DNA of 64,000 nucleotides. Origin: Ulota crispa (lineage: Eukaryota > Streptophyta > Bryopsida > Orthotrichales > Orthotrichaceae). The DNA is taken from the NCBI GenBank assembly GCA_963920765.1, contig OY987247.1, positions 16,340,471 through 16,404,470 of the forward strand, given 5' to 3'. The notes beneath the pieces were generated by a model. That model saw only the letters and a program-made list of their open reading frames with translations, was not told where the DNA came from and searched no databases. Positions 36,481 through 48,260 of this stretch are shown here, in pieces. Position 1 is the stretch's first letter; each line of letters starts with the position of its first letter. The position numbers and the translations under genes are program-made.

Positions 36481-37719
36481 AAATGATTAATTAAAGCTAG
36501 ATATGAGAATGTTCCAATGCAACCACATGACGAATCTGTTCACAAACGGGTGATTGCAAGAATGACTTGTACTACATTATGTCCTCCTCACCTTCTGCGG
36601 CTTATTTTTTGCTTGTAACTTTTGTAAAAGAAGTCATATTGACTTATCCTTTTAGGGTAATGTGAACATGCAAGTTATTGATGTTCAATGATTTTTTGGT
36701 TTCTTTTTAAAGTATTTTGCTATTTTTGAGTAGCCCCTAAATAGGTGTCTACCTTGACTATTTTGGGGGGTTTTTAGTACTATTTTGGGTCCAAAAAAGC
36801 TTTTCTAGGGCTATAAATCAGGGATGTTGTTTATGGAACATGCTTACATGCATTTGTAGAAGGATTTTCCAAAATTATAAATTCCATGGCATCTAAATTG
36901 TCTCAAAGTGGGCATCCTATCTCCCTTCATTGGCAAAATATGAAGAAATTTCTCAGCAAAGTAATTGTACCATGTGAATGTGTTTAATGGGTTCTCAAAT
37001 GGCCATTTTTTATTTTATTTTTTTGAATTATTTTACTATCTTCTAAAAAGCAAGAAACAAATTGGCTTTTTGTTGGTGATTTTGTTTTGTGCATAAACTT
37101 TAGATTAAAAAATTTCTAGGTTTGAATTTTCACAAGTATGCTATTTTAAGTGCTTTACAAATTGTCCATATTTTATTTAATTTAAAAATATATATTTCAA
37201 AAGCTCATAGTACTACATGGTACTACCAGTTTTAAGGGTGTTTGAGACAAAACTGGCAAATCATTCTTGCAACTACCCAAATGAGATATAGCAAATATGT
37301 AATAATATTATATGCTTCCAACACGTAAGACCTTGCTTGGATTCCGAGGGGGTCTCCCGGAAGCGTTTCAAAAACATGACAGTTCTAATTTAATTAAACA
37401 TGACATGGCACAAACATAGATTGCAAAGTAATTTGGTAAACGGGGTTGCTATGATCTAGAGGGTGTAGTTGTATGTCTTACACAAGATTTTAGTTTGATA
37501 ACTTATAATTGCAATTTCTACTAGAAATAACTCGGGCTTCAATTTATGACAACTACCAATAACTTAAACAAGAAGAGACATATTTTTAATTTTAAAGGGC
37601 GGCATCTTACCCACCTTATAATTCTAAATCCCAAGAATCCCCCTTTCTTTTCAGTGAATTGCGCTTTAGAGTAAATGCCTCTTGATGGAATCCCTTCCTA
37701 ATACTGGTCATATTTCCTA

Positions 37720-38300
37720 CTCCCTCTATCCTATTATAAAGCTCCAAAAAACTTCTCCATGAGGGATTAACTACATTTTTAGTCATTATGCTAGTGACAA
37801 ATGTATTCTAGAATTAATATACCACCTACCAAATATTTGCAAAATCTCAAGTTTTTATGTTGTCGTTTAGACACCCAAATTTCATATAAAAGTACCATCT
37901 TTGTGCATAGTTTGTGAAGGCTGCCAGCTCCTCATTATTTTAGACTTTGTATTAATGACACATGCATTCTACAATCAATATACCACCTACCAAATGTGTG
38001 CAAAATCTCTAGCTTTGATGTTGCCATTTGGGCACCCAAATTCCATGCAAAAAGTACCATATTGGTACATGTTGCTAGCTCCTCATTATTGATGATTTAA
38101 AGATTAGTAGCAACAATGATACCTCATATGGGCAAGACCAAGCTTGTTAGAAGAGGAATGCTCTTTAATAGCTTACCTTGCCCACATAAGATTATTGGAT
38201 ATAACAAATACTTTCTCAGAAATTGAAATTAACAAAAGGGAGCTTTTTAGTGGGACAAGAACTATGCCTAATTTGGAACTTTATATTGGGACAGAGGGAG
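37720..38300. mobile_element. Stowaway-type MITE (581 bp) with internal duplication
   Basis: TA on both sides. Left CTCCCTCTATCCTATTATAA; right inward CTCCCTCTGTCCCAATATAA. A ~170 bp internal unit (ATACCACCTACCAAAT...) is duplicated. Confidence 0.88.
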
Positions 38301-38931
38301 TACTAATTACCCCTCGGAATCCGAGGGGCCTGGTGGCACCTGAAGGGATGGATTCGTGAGGACACGCCCTGCCTAGAACTCTTTCCCTCTGAATCCAAGG
38401 AGGTCGGATGCAAGACAAACGAAGAATTAGAAAATCAATATACTCTGTTTGTAAACCATCTGAATTCGAAGAGATTCTGTGCACCTCCACTGGCAAATTA
38501 ATTAGGCAGTTCGAGCATGCAAATTTCCTCCTCGGAATCCGCGGTGATCAGAGACTTTGAAATTCAATACTCGAAATATCCGGAGCCTGACCTTTTCTTG
38601 CAGTAACTAGCTTTAAAATAAAAAATAGCATAATAACTAAGAGACCTAATTCAAAATTCCTAGCTTGTTTAATATCCCTTCGGAATCCATGGAGGTTTCA
38701 GGCAGATTATTAAGATGAGGATTTGTTGATAAAGCGGTCTCCTCCTATGCCATCTCACTTCCGAGATATTGAACTGCTCCTTATCTAAGGGCCTACTATT
38801 ACAGATTCAGAGGTTGATAAATCCCACCTCGGAATCCGAGGAGCTCAATGTCTACTAACTGGAAAAATTCCTTGTTGATATTCCTGGCTGAAGCACTGCC
38901 CAACAAAGTCCGAGTAGCAACTGGAAACGAG

Positions 38932-39260
38932 CCTCCAAACAACGAAAATCATTAAACGGCCCTCTTCTATGCACTCAGGATTTTGAGGAGCTCAAAGGCA
39001 CCATAAAAATACGGTTGTTGGAGGTATGAGAGGTGTTCTTTGGACCTCCAAATTTGAGGTGGTCGTTGCTGCCTTTTCTGTAGAGAATCCTATGCGCCAC
39101 CAAACAACGGAAATCTGTTCACGGCCCCCTTCTACAAACTCAGGATTCCAAGGAGCTCAAAGGCACCGTATAATACGGTTGTTGTAGGTACAAGAGGTGT
39201 CATGTGGACCTCCTCGAAATCCGAGGTGGTCGTTGCTGCCCGTCCTGTAGAGAATCCAAT
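38932..39260. repeat. ~164 bp tandem duplication within the palindrome array
   Basis: Both copies share CAAACAACG, AGGAGCTCAAAGGCACC, TACGGTTGTTG, AGAGGTGT and GGTGGTCGTTGCTGCC. Each carries two palindrome variants. Confidence 0.8.
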
Positions 39261-40158
39261 GGCTAGACCTAGCTTTAATGAAATCAAATAACTCATTTGC
39301 TTGTATACTCAAAGCCTTCTCAGATAAGCTATAGTAGCTTCAACCCCTCTGGATTTTCCAAGAGCTTAAGCACAGTAAGGGTCAGGGTGGTTTTTTATGG
39401 TAATCGGAGGCTATGTTTCTAAACCTCGGAATCCAAGGATGATTAAGTAAGCACAAACTTGGCAATGAAGATTGAAATCCGGGCTTATGCTACCCTCTTT
39501 CTATTCCAAAGAACAAAGAAATGCATGCAACCTAAGAAAAATGTATAGTCTTTACGGACCCCTTGGAATCCAAGAGACCCTACGAGAGTGCAAAAACATC
39601 AAATAAAGAACCTTTTTAACTATTTAAATGAAGTAAGATATGATTAAGCATCTAATTGTTGCCTCAAGTATGAATATTGCTCCTTTAATCTCAAAAACCA
39701 GTACCTTATGAGCAATTCCTATGGTAATTGATGTAATTTTTGTTTAAATATAAATTGTTGAGACCATTCGCCCCCTTTGTCGATTCCAAAAGGCCTGAAG
39801 ATAATGTTCAAAATATTACTAGGTGGCTGTGACTTCAAACTTTTAAGCTTATTTATTTTGAGCTAACTTAAATTGGAGAGACCAAGTAATCAAGGTTGGA
39901 CACTTATGGATTTCATACACTTTCTAACCTAAAGTAATTGGCCTTTAATATTTCCTCAAGTTTGAATATATTCAATGTCTTAATATTTAGGAATACAACA
40001 ACTAACTACTATAACAAGCCTTTCTAACTCTATTATAGAAAGAACAAGACTAGGTAAATGCTCCCTGATTTCGAAGGGATTTCAACATGCGCTGGTTACT
40101 TGGAAAAGCTCTCATGTGAAACACAAAAAACAGATTTCAAAAGTAGAAAGACACTAAC

Positions 40159-41330
40159 CTCTTCCAACCATCTTTTTCCATGCACAAGTTTTGCTATGGC
40201 ACTCAACTTCTCAAACTCCGTGTGATAGGACTTTACTCTAGCCTTCTCAGCTATTTCCATTGCAGATTGGATGCCAATAGCCGTTTTGTCCTCCAACAGG
40301 ACTTGCTCTTTGTAAGCAAAGCTGCTGCCTTAGCTGCAGCATTGCCTTCTTGCTGGCAGCATACACAATACATTTGTTATATATCACTGATAAAAAATGA
40401 GTAGTTCTGATTTGGCAATGCCTTAAGGGTTTACTTATTCGGAGTAAGAAACAAATAAAAATATCTGTTGTCATTGGATGCCAAGCAACCATCTTCCGGT
40501 TTTTGCACGCTTTGTACTCTTCTTTTGTTAGCAAGTCCTTTAGGTCTGAGAGTTGCAGCAAACCATACGTATTGATTTTGTGAATTTTGTGGCAAATGTT
40601 GGTTTTCACGTGGGCGCTTCCTATCTGCCTGCATTGCCACTGAGTTAAATAAGAGTATCTAGATTCCAAAGAGCAATTGTTAGGTTTGGCAACACTTCAT
40701 TTACAAAAGGGCCTATATGTTAATTACTGGCATTTGGTTCTAACCTGATTTGTAATGTAACTAGTATGATAATACTAACATAGAAGCAATTCATCATAGC
40801 ATTTTGATGAAAAAATACCTGTTGACCTCATTCATGGCATGCATGACGGTAGCAGCGCAATCTTTTGTGTTTAACAGTATGATGTTGACCCTGAAGCGCC
40901 ATAAAGCACCGATAGACTTCATCTTCTTAATGTAATTTGACCAAGCCACCACCTTGTGTTTCCCATCCCAAACAAAGAACATATAATTACTCAAGACCTT
41001 CCTCTCTAGATGCTTCAGCAGCGAGATTTTGAATTTTTTGTTCTCAATGACCCACAGCGGGTCCCAAGTGTTTTGGATCTCTTCAGATATCCAAACAGTA
41101 TCTTCTTAGTCATTGGTAATTGACACGTAAATCACCCTGTCATCGTCGTTGTAACCGTATACAAACTCATACTCTACACGGGTCACGTCATTCTGTAGAA
41201 CAGGGCTCACGAGAGGAAGGGAAATCATCCGACGGAAAGGAATCTTAAACAAGCTCGCCTCCTCAGGTTGAAATCAAACTTTCTTGATGATCTTGTTTAG
41301 ATCCGCTTCAAGTTGACTCGGAACTTGTCA
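40159..41330 (-). pseudogene. Decayed gene with DGNHR-like (ParB-type) motif
   Basis: A spliced reading on the minus strand gives one coherent protein: an exon ending at 40819, GT donor at 40818, an exon starting at 40628 after GCAATGCAG, and a further exon ending at 40159. Recognisable text includes FKIPFRRMISLPLVSPV, then EEIQNTWDPLWVIENKKF. Next come MFFVWDGKHKVVAWSNYIKK (the DGNHR position reads DGKHK) and later QLSDLKDLLTKEEYKAC. Stops break it at 41274-41276 (TGA) and 41106-41108 (TAA), and the donor after MTT is degraded. From memory, plant proteins with a DGNHR motif of ParB/sulfiredoxin type have this layout. Function unknown; it lies divergent from the SWIM pseudogene in the same element. 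Confidence 0.55.
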
Positions 41331-42107
41331 ATAACCTCCTCGTGTGTCTTCTGGACTACCTGAGGTGCCTCAATTATCTCTAAATTCTGGAGGGGCATAT
41401 TGAGAATAGTATTCACAAAGTCAAGACCTGAATCAAATGCGAGTTACAACCCTAAACCACTTGTAGAATGTAGCTTCAGCAATTGCAATCTATTTTTGCA
41501 TATAACTCAAGGTCATTGAAATACAGTGCTTCCAGTACTTCATGTCCATTACACGGAAAAAAAAGACAGTAGTATAGTTTTCACAGCTCTCTATGTTATC
41601 CTAAATTGAGCCCTATGTTTGGTGATTATAAAATTGTGTAGGTACCAATTAGAACAAGGATAGTTCTGCATACTCATTTAGTTCCTTGATGGACAATTTC
41701 TTCTCTAAGAGAATACACTGCAATGAACTGCGGCTCCCCACTACTTCCCAATCTGAACCTCTGTAAGTGGGACTCTATTCCGCCCTGATATCTGAGAATC
41801 AGAACATTAAAATTCTTGAGGAAAAGCTCCTTGGAATTTGACTTATCATTCATACCCTAATAACTTAGCCTTTCCTACTTAGAGAATCGGATTCTCTAAT
41901 GGCTGATCATGCACACAAAATATCATCTTCCCTCACGTGAGCACAGTCAACAACTCTCAAAATAAAAAAGACAACACATGAAACGAATTCATGACACGTA
42001 AACCACACCTTGAAGGGGAGGAGGTTTTTGGATCTGCTAAGTGAAAGCTCAACATACCACCTAGAGCTGATAATGACTCTCATCGTCACGACACTAGAAG
42101 CTTCTCT

Positions 42108-43110
42108 ATGCCCAAGGTCACCACAAGGTCAACCAAAGCATGTATTGAGGCAGGACCTTCTATAGTTACCCCATGCCGAGTAGCACAACCTAGTGATACA
42201 ATAGTGCATGCTACAAAGGTGGTGGAAACAGATTGCAATCCGTCCTTGTGGCATATTGCAAGGTGTGCAAAAGAGGGTAAGAGCTATTATGGGATGCAAG
42301 CAAAAAGCAAGAAGAAATGTGGCGCAAGGATTAATAAGTTGAAAAGAAGGGTACTGCGGCACCAGCATACAATGGCCGCATGAGAGTATGTAACCAAGGC
42401 AATAGTGAATGTTAATTGATTTCTGGTTTTGTCTTGATGATCTACACCGATGTGCAAGTGCACCTAGTTGTAAGTGGGTTCACGGCCGACCATCACTATC
42501 CAAAATATGGCCTGTCGCTTATGGTACACACCTTACTAAGGCTGAGATACTATCTCTAGAAGATGCCGGATTCCAACTACAGACTACGTTGGCTGATGCA
42601 ACTCTCAAAGAAGTCTTTGAAGATAAGCTTCTTGTTGATGTTGCCACCTCTGGAGTTCAACCAAAAGACCATCAACAAGTTTTACCAGCTGGTGCTGAAA
42701 CCCACCCAACCAAGCGTAATGGCAGAACTATGAGATGTAACCCAAATGCTCCAACTGTTGACCATTGCAACAAATGGGAGGTTGCGCATAACTTGAAGGC
42801 AATTATTGATAGTGTAGTTGTTATACCCTACCCTAGGTATGGTAGAGTGATATCAATACTTTCTAGCATATATCCTAACCACACAACTTACCGCATCACG
42901 GTTTCAGACTTTTGGTCTTGCACTTGTCCAAATTTCATTTCCATGAGTGCATTTGCTTTAGGGACTAGAAAGTCATGAGTAAACTATAAGCACTTGTACT
43001 ATGTCTACAAAATCTTATGCAAGGCCAACTCTGAAGACAACAAGTACATACATGCTCCTAGTTTAAGTTTTGAAGAGGTCAAGCAGTTCTTATCTGGTAG
43101 TAACATCTAG
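42108..43110 (+). pseudogene. Decayed SWIM zinc-finger protein gene
   Basis: The start-like frame at 42108 (MPKVTTRSTKACIEAGPSIV) closes at 42383. A second frame runs from about 42409 to TGA at 42976 and then stays open to 43110. The C-terminal part reads VDHCNKWEVAHNLKAIIDSV, then VSDFWSCTCPNFISMSAFAL, GTRKS, stop, VNYKHLYYVYKILCK and IHAPSLSFEEVKQFL. This is a SWIM finger (CxC...CxH), as found in Mutator transposases and plant SWIM proteins. The TGA most likely replaces Trp, and Tyr replaces the third zinc-binding Cys before KH, so the finger is doubly inactivated. No MULE catalytic domain is recognisable upstream. Confidence 0.65.
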
Positions 43111-43636
43111 TGTAGTGCTCTATAAGGTAGTGAAAGCTTCCAATTATATCACTAAGTACCTTGTAGAACGTCTTGTGGTGACAACCTATATGTCATCTTT
43201 ATTTGTAGTTAAAATTTTGTCATGAATGATTGGTATACTTAACCTTACTCTATTCTACTATGCAAAGGATTGATGTTACTTACACATGTCCATATATGAT
43301 GCAAACAAAAATCATAGTAAGCGACTTACATTTTACAATGCTACGTATTTATTTTAACGCATTTGAAATGTTCTATATCATGCAAGAAGTAAAGTTCACA
43401 CTGATTCTGGCGTTCCTTGACATTCAAATTGTCGCCCACAAGTTGCCCCTATTGCTTGGTGTACATTTGGATGTTCCAATGTTATTTTCTAATGAGATCA
43501 TGCATAATAAGTCTATTGGCAAGGTTGTTCAAAGAATTTCCATTCATAGAATGATATTATTGACCCTAATTGAATTTCAGGAGTTTAGGCCTTCTCAATT
43601 TGAGGTCTCACATTTTTAATTTTCTTGACCATGATC
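43111..43636. other. 3' region of the SWIM pseudogene
   Basis: A 129-codon open frame (43230-43619) is hydrophobic and A+T-driven; I do not regard it as coding. Confidence 0.4.
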
Positions 43637-44576
43637 CTCCTCGGAATCCGAGGCCCCAATTCTTGAGGGATGTATCACATACGAATCCAAGTTGGTTAAG
43701 TTTCGTAGGGGCCCGAATGCCCTTTGGTTCTGAGGTGCCTTTGACGACCTACCCCCGAACCCATTGACATGCAACTAAAGACTGCCTTGCCTCTTTGGAT
43801 TTCGAGGTGGATCAACCTTGCACCCAAAAAACATCACAATGCTTGAACACCTTCTTTTCCGACCCTGAGTTCATATTGACAAACACATCAAAGATAATTA
43901 CTATTTGAGTAATAATATAGTAATAAGATGATCTCTATATTGTATCTTAGATTCATAGAGCATTATCTAAATTGGGATTTTTTGGGATAATATCAATAAT
44001 ACTAATACTTTCACTTTGAGGAATGTTTTGAGGCCCTCTCAACTTCACTTAAGTGCATGTTTGTGTACTTTGGATGATGCTTGGATGGATGAAGGATGAT
44101 TCTCATTAATAGAGTAGATGAACTACATTCATCCATCATCCAATTAGACTTCTCAATGAATTGATTTCTTCTAATTTCCTTTACTTCTAAAGCCACCTTA
44201 CCTAAATTTTGCCCTTCTTTACACCCTTAAAATAGTATTTGTAATCTGTTTTTTTGAATAAAAATGGGTTGTTTTTTTCATATTTAAAGACCCAACTTAT
44301 CAGTTTTGTGACTTTTTCCCTTTAAAATCACTCTTTATCACTCAAAACTAAGCGCTCACTGCTCAACGCTCAACATTCATTGCTCCCCGCTCACACTTTA
44401 GCTGCGCTGAGCCCAAACCGGACTTGGGGAAGTGGTAAGGTAGACAAACCCTTGGAGTACCATAAGGTCTCGGAAAACTTAGGAAAAAATCTGTATGATT
44501 AGCCTTTCGACAAGCTATCATGGAAAGTCATTTTTGTTGGAAAAAGTATTATATATTATATTTTATTAACCCTTAA

Positions 44577-45960
44577 CCCCTAAAGGATGTTGCCTACTAA
44601 AAGTGTTGTATGTATTGTACAGTACCTTCCCATAAATTTTTGGCACTTTCATCTGTAGTTCAAAAACTTTGCATTGCACGGAGTATAATTAGTATTTTGT
44701 TGATTTAAACCTTAGATGTTGGATTCTTATGCAATCCCAATCAAGCACACCAAATTTCAATTCTTCAAAATCAAAACCCTATTTTTAGTGGATTATTTTG
44801 TATTAAATTCATGGTTTTACATGATAATTGATTTAAGAATAATGGTGATGAATTTTTGAGATGTGATTGCATGAGTATGTAGGAAGCATCACATGCACAT
44901 CTTCTATGTTAAAAAGAACTCCCTTTAGTAACAAAAATTTGATCTGCAAATATTTCAATGAGAACTTTGGTATGCCCAAATTTTGTAAAATAGATTTTTA
45001 TTTTTAACTAGATTTTCACCAAGGAAACATAACAATTTGTTAGAAGGTACAAACTTAGTCACAATCTAGGAATGAATTAGCAACTTTTGATTTTCTCAAA
45101 GAAATATCTATTTTCAAACTATAGATGAAAGTGACAAAAATTTATGGGAAGGTACTATACAATACTCTCTCATAAGTTTTTGTCACCTTGTTCTTGAGAT
45201 CAAAGAACTTTGCATCATACAGAACCTAAACAATATTTTAATGATTTGAATTGTAGAAACCTGATTCTTATGTGACCCCAATCAAGCATACCAAATTTGG
45301 ATTCTTAGATATAAAAACTCCATATTTGGAGAGTTATTATATTGTAAATTCATGGTTTTACAAGAAAATTGATTGAAAAATATTGGTGATGAATGTTTGA
45401 GATTTGATTGCATGAGTATGTGGAAAACATCCATATGCACATCTTCCATGCTAAAAATGAACCCCTTGAGTAACAAAAAAATCATCCAATTTTTTTTCAA
45501 TGTGATTTTTGATATGCCCAAATTTTGTAAAATAGATATTGCGTTGTTATAATCAAATTTTGTGAATCAATCCATACATTGTGACAAGATTCTATACATT
45601 TAAACATGATATTACATTTACTTGGTGAAAAGTTAGCTAAAAATTCAAAAAAATCAAGGGGTTCTTTTTTAGCATAGAAGATGTGCATATGGATGTTTTC
45701 CACATACTCATGCAATCAAATCTCAAACATTCATCACCAATATTTTTCAATCAATTTTTTTGTAAAACCATGAATTTATAATCAAATAACTCACCAAATA
45801 TGGAGTTTGGTTTTTAGGAATCAAAGTTTGGTATACTTGATTGGGATTGCATATGAATTAAGTTTCTACGATTCAAATATAAAAAGCACTAATTATGTTT
45901 TGCATGATGCAAAGTTGTTTAATCAAAAGAACAAGGTGACAAGAACTTCTAAGATGTTAC
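44577..45960. repeat. Three-copy repeat complex with ~300 bp inverted arms
   Basis: It starts TTAA-CCCCTAAAGGATGTTGCC (family C end). Copy 1 (about 44616-45030) and copy 2 (about 45165-45580) are direct. Copy 3 (about 45660-45960) is inverted to copy 2 with a ~100 bp spacer, so a long hairpin is possible. Landmarks are CATGGTTTTACA, GAGTATGT and ATGCACATCTTC. No clean right terminus was found. Confidence 0.7.
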
Positions 45961-45967
45961 TCTACCC

Positions 45968-46285
45968 TGAATATTGCATGTAGGTTGTCTTGACAATTAG
46001 GTAGCCTTACCTTGGCAAAGTTACCTCATGACTCACCCTTGGCCATTTGGAGGAGCATGCAACTCTCTTTTTGTGACAATGATTCTTGATTCTATTCAAA
46101 ATCCAACTTCCTTGTTCCTTGGCTTTGACACTTATTGCCGCATTTAACCTTTGCTTGCTTCCTCCATGGTTTATTACAATAATTCTTGAAAAGAGTTGCT
46201 GTAATCTTAATAAATATTTCAACAATGTGAAATGTTAAGAAATTAGTGTGGGGCAACCTAAAGTGTAATATCTGGTGCACAATTT
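45968..46285. mobile_element. Diverged MITE related to 33432-33764
   Basis: It shares GGTTGC/TTACCTTGG..AAAGTT, CATGACTCA and GCATGCAACTCT with the copies at 33432 and 61368. The right end is GGCAACCTAAAGTGTAATAT. Ends are worn. Confidence 0.5.
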
Positions 46286-46304
46286 AGGGAGTTTTTTAGC
46301 TTAA

Positions 46305-47133
46305 CTTCTAAATGACTAAACCATTTTTTTAGTGAAAGTTACTGCAAACTGCTACTTTTGGAGGATTGAGTAGAAAGGTACAAAAAACAATTATTTTGGA
46401 AATCCAATCATAAGATCTTGCCTTAGACTATGGGAGGTAATTGTAGGAAAAAAATCAACTCATTCTAGATGTAGAGGAGTGAGATATTGACATTTGAAGT
46501 GAAAAAGAGTGTTTTTTTCCCTACTGCCCAAGAATTTTGAAATGAATTGGAGGTGTGAATCATACTTTGTAAAATCTTGCAATGTCATAAGGCCATCAAA
46601 TTTGCATATACACTAGGCAATTTCAGAGGATTTATGTAAAATTCAGAAATTTGAATTACTTTGATCCAAATTGTGAAAACCAAGGGATCTTAGTCTACTA
46701 CAACTTGGAAAAAAAAGAAGTCAAAAAACAAATTCACAAAGAGCTCAAGAAAGTAAAGCACCAAAGGCAAAAGGATGGAGGTATGGGAGTCCCATATCCG
46801 CCCGCAAACTAAAACTTTTCACTCATAAATCAAAATTGAATGACCCAAAGCTCCCCACATAGGTATAAATCTAAAGAACCAATTTCAGATTTTTATTTTG
46901 AAAAAAATGCTATTTTAAAAAAGTTTTTGGCTGCCCACTCTCCCTTGTTTTTCAAAAATTCATGCACAATTTTTTCCATAATTGTCAAAATGAAAAAAAA
47001 TTTAGATTCCCACACAAATCTTTGAATCCCCCATCTTCAATAAAAGTTTCAAAAAATCACACAAAGTAGTTAGCCATAGGTACATGCCCAAAAATCCCAT
47101 TTGTCCATCAAAGGGACAATGGTCCTTTTGGGG
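46305..47133. mobile_element. TTAA-flanked MITE, family B (829 bp)
   Basis: TTAA lies at 46301-46304 and 47134-47137. Ends are CTTCTAAATGACTAAACC and CCCCAAAAGGACCATTG. It has a subterminal GGGACAA. It shares its right TTAA with the next element. Confidence 0.8.
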
Positions 47134-47137
47134 TTAA

Positions 47138-47361
47138 CCCTTGAACGTCACGAAAGCCCTTTGCAGTCGTATGTATGGCAATATGTATAGACGTATTTGA
47201 GGTGCTCTAAGGGCTTTCCAATTTCTTTTATGCACCCACCATCATACAACCCTTTAGTATGTATTGTTGTAACACTTAATTTCCAATTGATTCAAACTAC
47301 TGAATATTGGTTAAGGCCGTATTTGGTACCATAGCTCCAAAGCCCAAGGGCCCTTCAGGGG
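47138..47361. mobile_element. TTAA-flanked MITE (224 bp)
   Basis: TTAA lies at 47134-47137 and 47362-47365. Ends are CCCTTGAACG and CCCCTGAAGG, both continuing to an AAGCCC/GGGCCC block. Size matches the ~225 bp class. Confidence 0.6.
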
Positions 47362-47539
47362 TTAACTGGTCAATATCCTACATTCTCTTGGGCCAACCGG
47401 TTGTCTTGAATGTACTCTCAGCTAAGCCTATAGAAATAAAGAATATTCTCTATTTTTCCTCTTAAATGGTCAATTTATTTCCTAAACTTTTGAATTCAAT
47501 TTGGGAGTTCTCAAAATCAACCGGCTAACTCGTAACTAA

Positions 47540-47960
47540 GAGCTTTTCCACTCTTCCCCTCCAAACAAAACACTCCAAACGAACTGTGCAGCGTCACTTT
47601 TTGTTTCCAGGGAGCAGCTCCCGGTTCGAGATCCACCCTTCTACACCATATAGAAACACCAAATGTGCATGTGGACCCATGTCAGAAATTCCGAAACCCA
47701 TATTGTTCTTTTGCGCCAAGATTTCTACTCCAACAGCTCCTGGGCCCTCATGTTCCTGACTGGCAGGTTCCTCCAACCGCTCTGTGCCAAGCAAATCGTC
47801 CTACAATCAAGCTCGTCATATTTGAAGAAGACCCTGGAATTTGGTGCCTCGAAGTGAGATTTTGGCAATGCCTACGAAATTTATCCGTTTGACGATTAAA
47901 GAGCCAAAACCAGCCCATGCCCAGTATTTCCCAGTTTGGAGCGCCAGGGTGGAGATGCTC
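47540..47960. mobile_element. Harbinger-like MITE (421 bp)
   Basis: TAA lies at 47537-47539 and 47961-47963. Ends are GAGCTTTTCCACTC and GAGCATCTCCACCC. Confidence 0.6.
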
Positions 47961-48260
47961 TAAATGCTGGTAAACCCAGTACACCAAATTTTGGTGTATG
48001 TGGTTCCGGGCTACAGCTAAAATTTCCATGCTGCCCGATTCTTCTGCATAGGAAGACGGCGGACCCACGCCGGGGACCCACGATGATACCCGCAGCAATT
48101 CCATGGAATCCACTTGAATTTCCTTGAATTCTCCGTCGTGGAATGTTCCGAAGAGTGAAGATGCATCTTGATTCATCTGGATTCTTCCGGATTCCTGTCC
48201 CTCTAAAGATTCACAGACAACTTTATTGAGTATGACAGCCGCAGTTTCCAGCTCATTCAT
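47748..48260 (-). CDS. Unidentified 170-codon ORF, partly in a MITE
   Basis: Starts MNELETAAVILNKVVCESLE. Codons 1-100 lie in a GC-richer unique segment (47961-48260); the remainder lies inside the Harbinger-like MITE. No family is recognised. It could be a relic exon truncated by the MITE, or chance. Confidence 0.22.
   Translation of the reverse strand: MNELETAAVILNKVVCESLEGQESGRIQMNQDASSLFGTFHDGEFKEIQVDSMELLRVSSWVPGVGPPSSYAEESGSMEILAVARNHIHQNLVYWVYQHLEHLHPGAPNWEILGMGWFWLFNRQTDKFRRHCQNLTSRHQIPGSSSNMTSLIVGRFAWHRAVGGTCQSGT

Larger units (their letters stand above)
37337..43812. repeat. Array of dispersed near-palindromes (CTCGGAATCCGAG core)
   Basis: About 17 variants of (C)CTCGGAATCCGAGG. 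The best is the perfect 19 nt palindrome at 38310-38328 (CCCCTCGGAATCCGAGGGG). Others lie near 37339, 38391, 38530, 38680, 38826, 38977, 39038, 39140, 39208, 39345, 39423, 39558, 40065, 43637, 43725 and 43795. They are confined to the 9.1 kb element. Confidence 0.75.
35296..44409. mobile_element. 9.1 kb Mutator-like composite element with 9 bp target duplication
   Basis: The exact direct repeat AGCCCAAAC abuts both ends (35287-35295 and 44410-44418). Left end is CAGGGGTGCTAAAGTGTGAG; right end read inward is CAGCGCAGCTAAAGTGTGAG. Both continue CGGGGAGC, then GTTGA-CAGTGAG, so the inverted repeats exceed 50 bp. Inside are a minisatellite (35.7-36.5 kb), an array of near-palindromes (37.3-43.8 kb), a nested Stowaway, a decayed DGNHR-like gene on minus and a decayed SWIM zinc-finger gene on plus. 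A 9 bp duplication, long inverted repeats and a SWIM finger are known features of Mutator-like elements. The MULE catalytic domain was not seen, so the assignment is inferred. It is evidently non-autonomous now. Confidence 0.72.

Noticed and set aside
40247-40669. 140-codon minus frame
   Set aside because: Only its first part matches the coherent exon chain of the DGNHR pseudogene; the remainder reads through an intron in the wrong frame.
43230-43619. 129-codon plus frame
   Set aside because: Composition reflects A+T-rich sequence downstream of the SWIM pseudogene, with no domain or splice support.
47615-47640. tRNA/SINE B-box-like GGTTCGAGATCC
   Set aside because: No matching A box at the right distance and no cloverleaf; it lies inside a Harbinger-like MITE.
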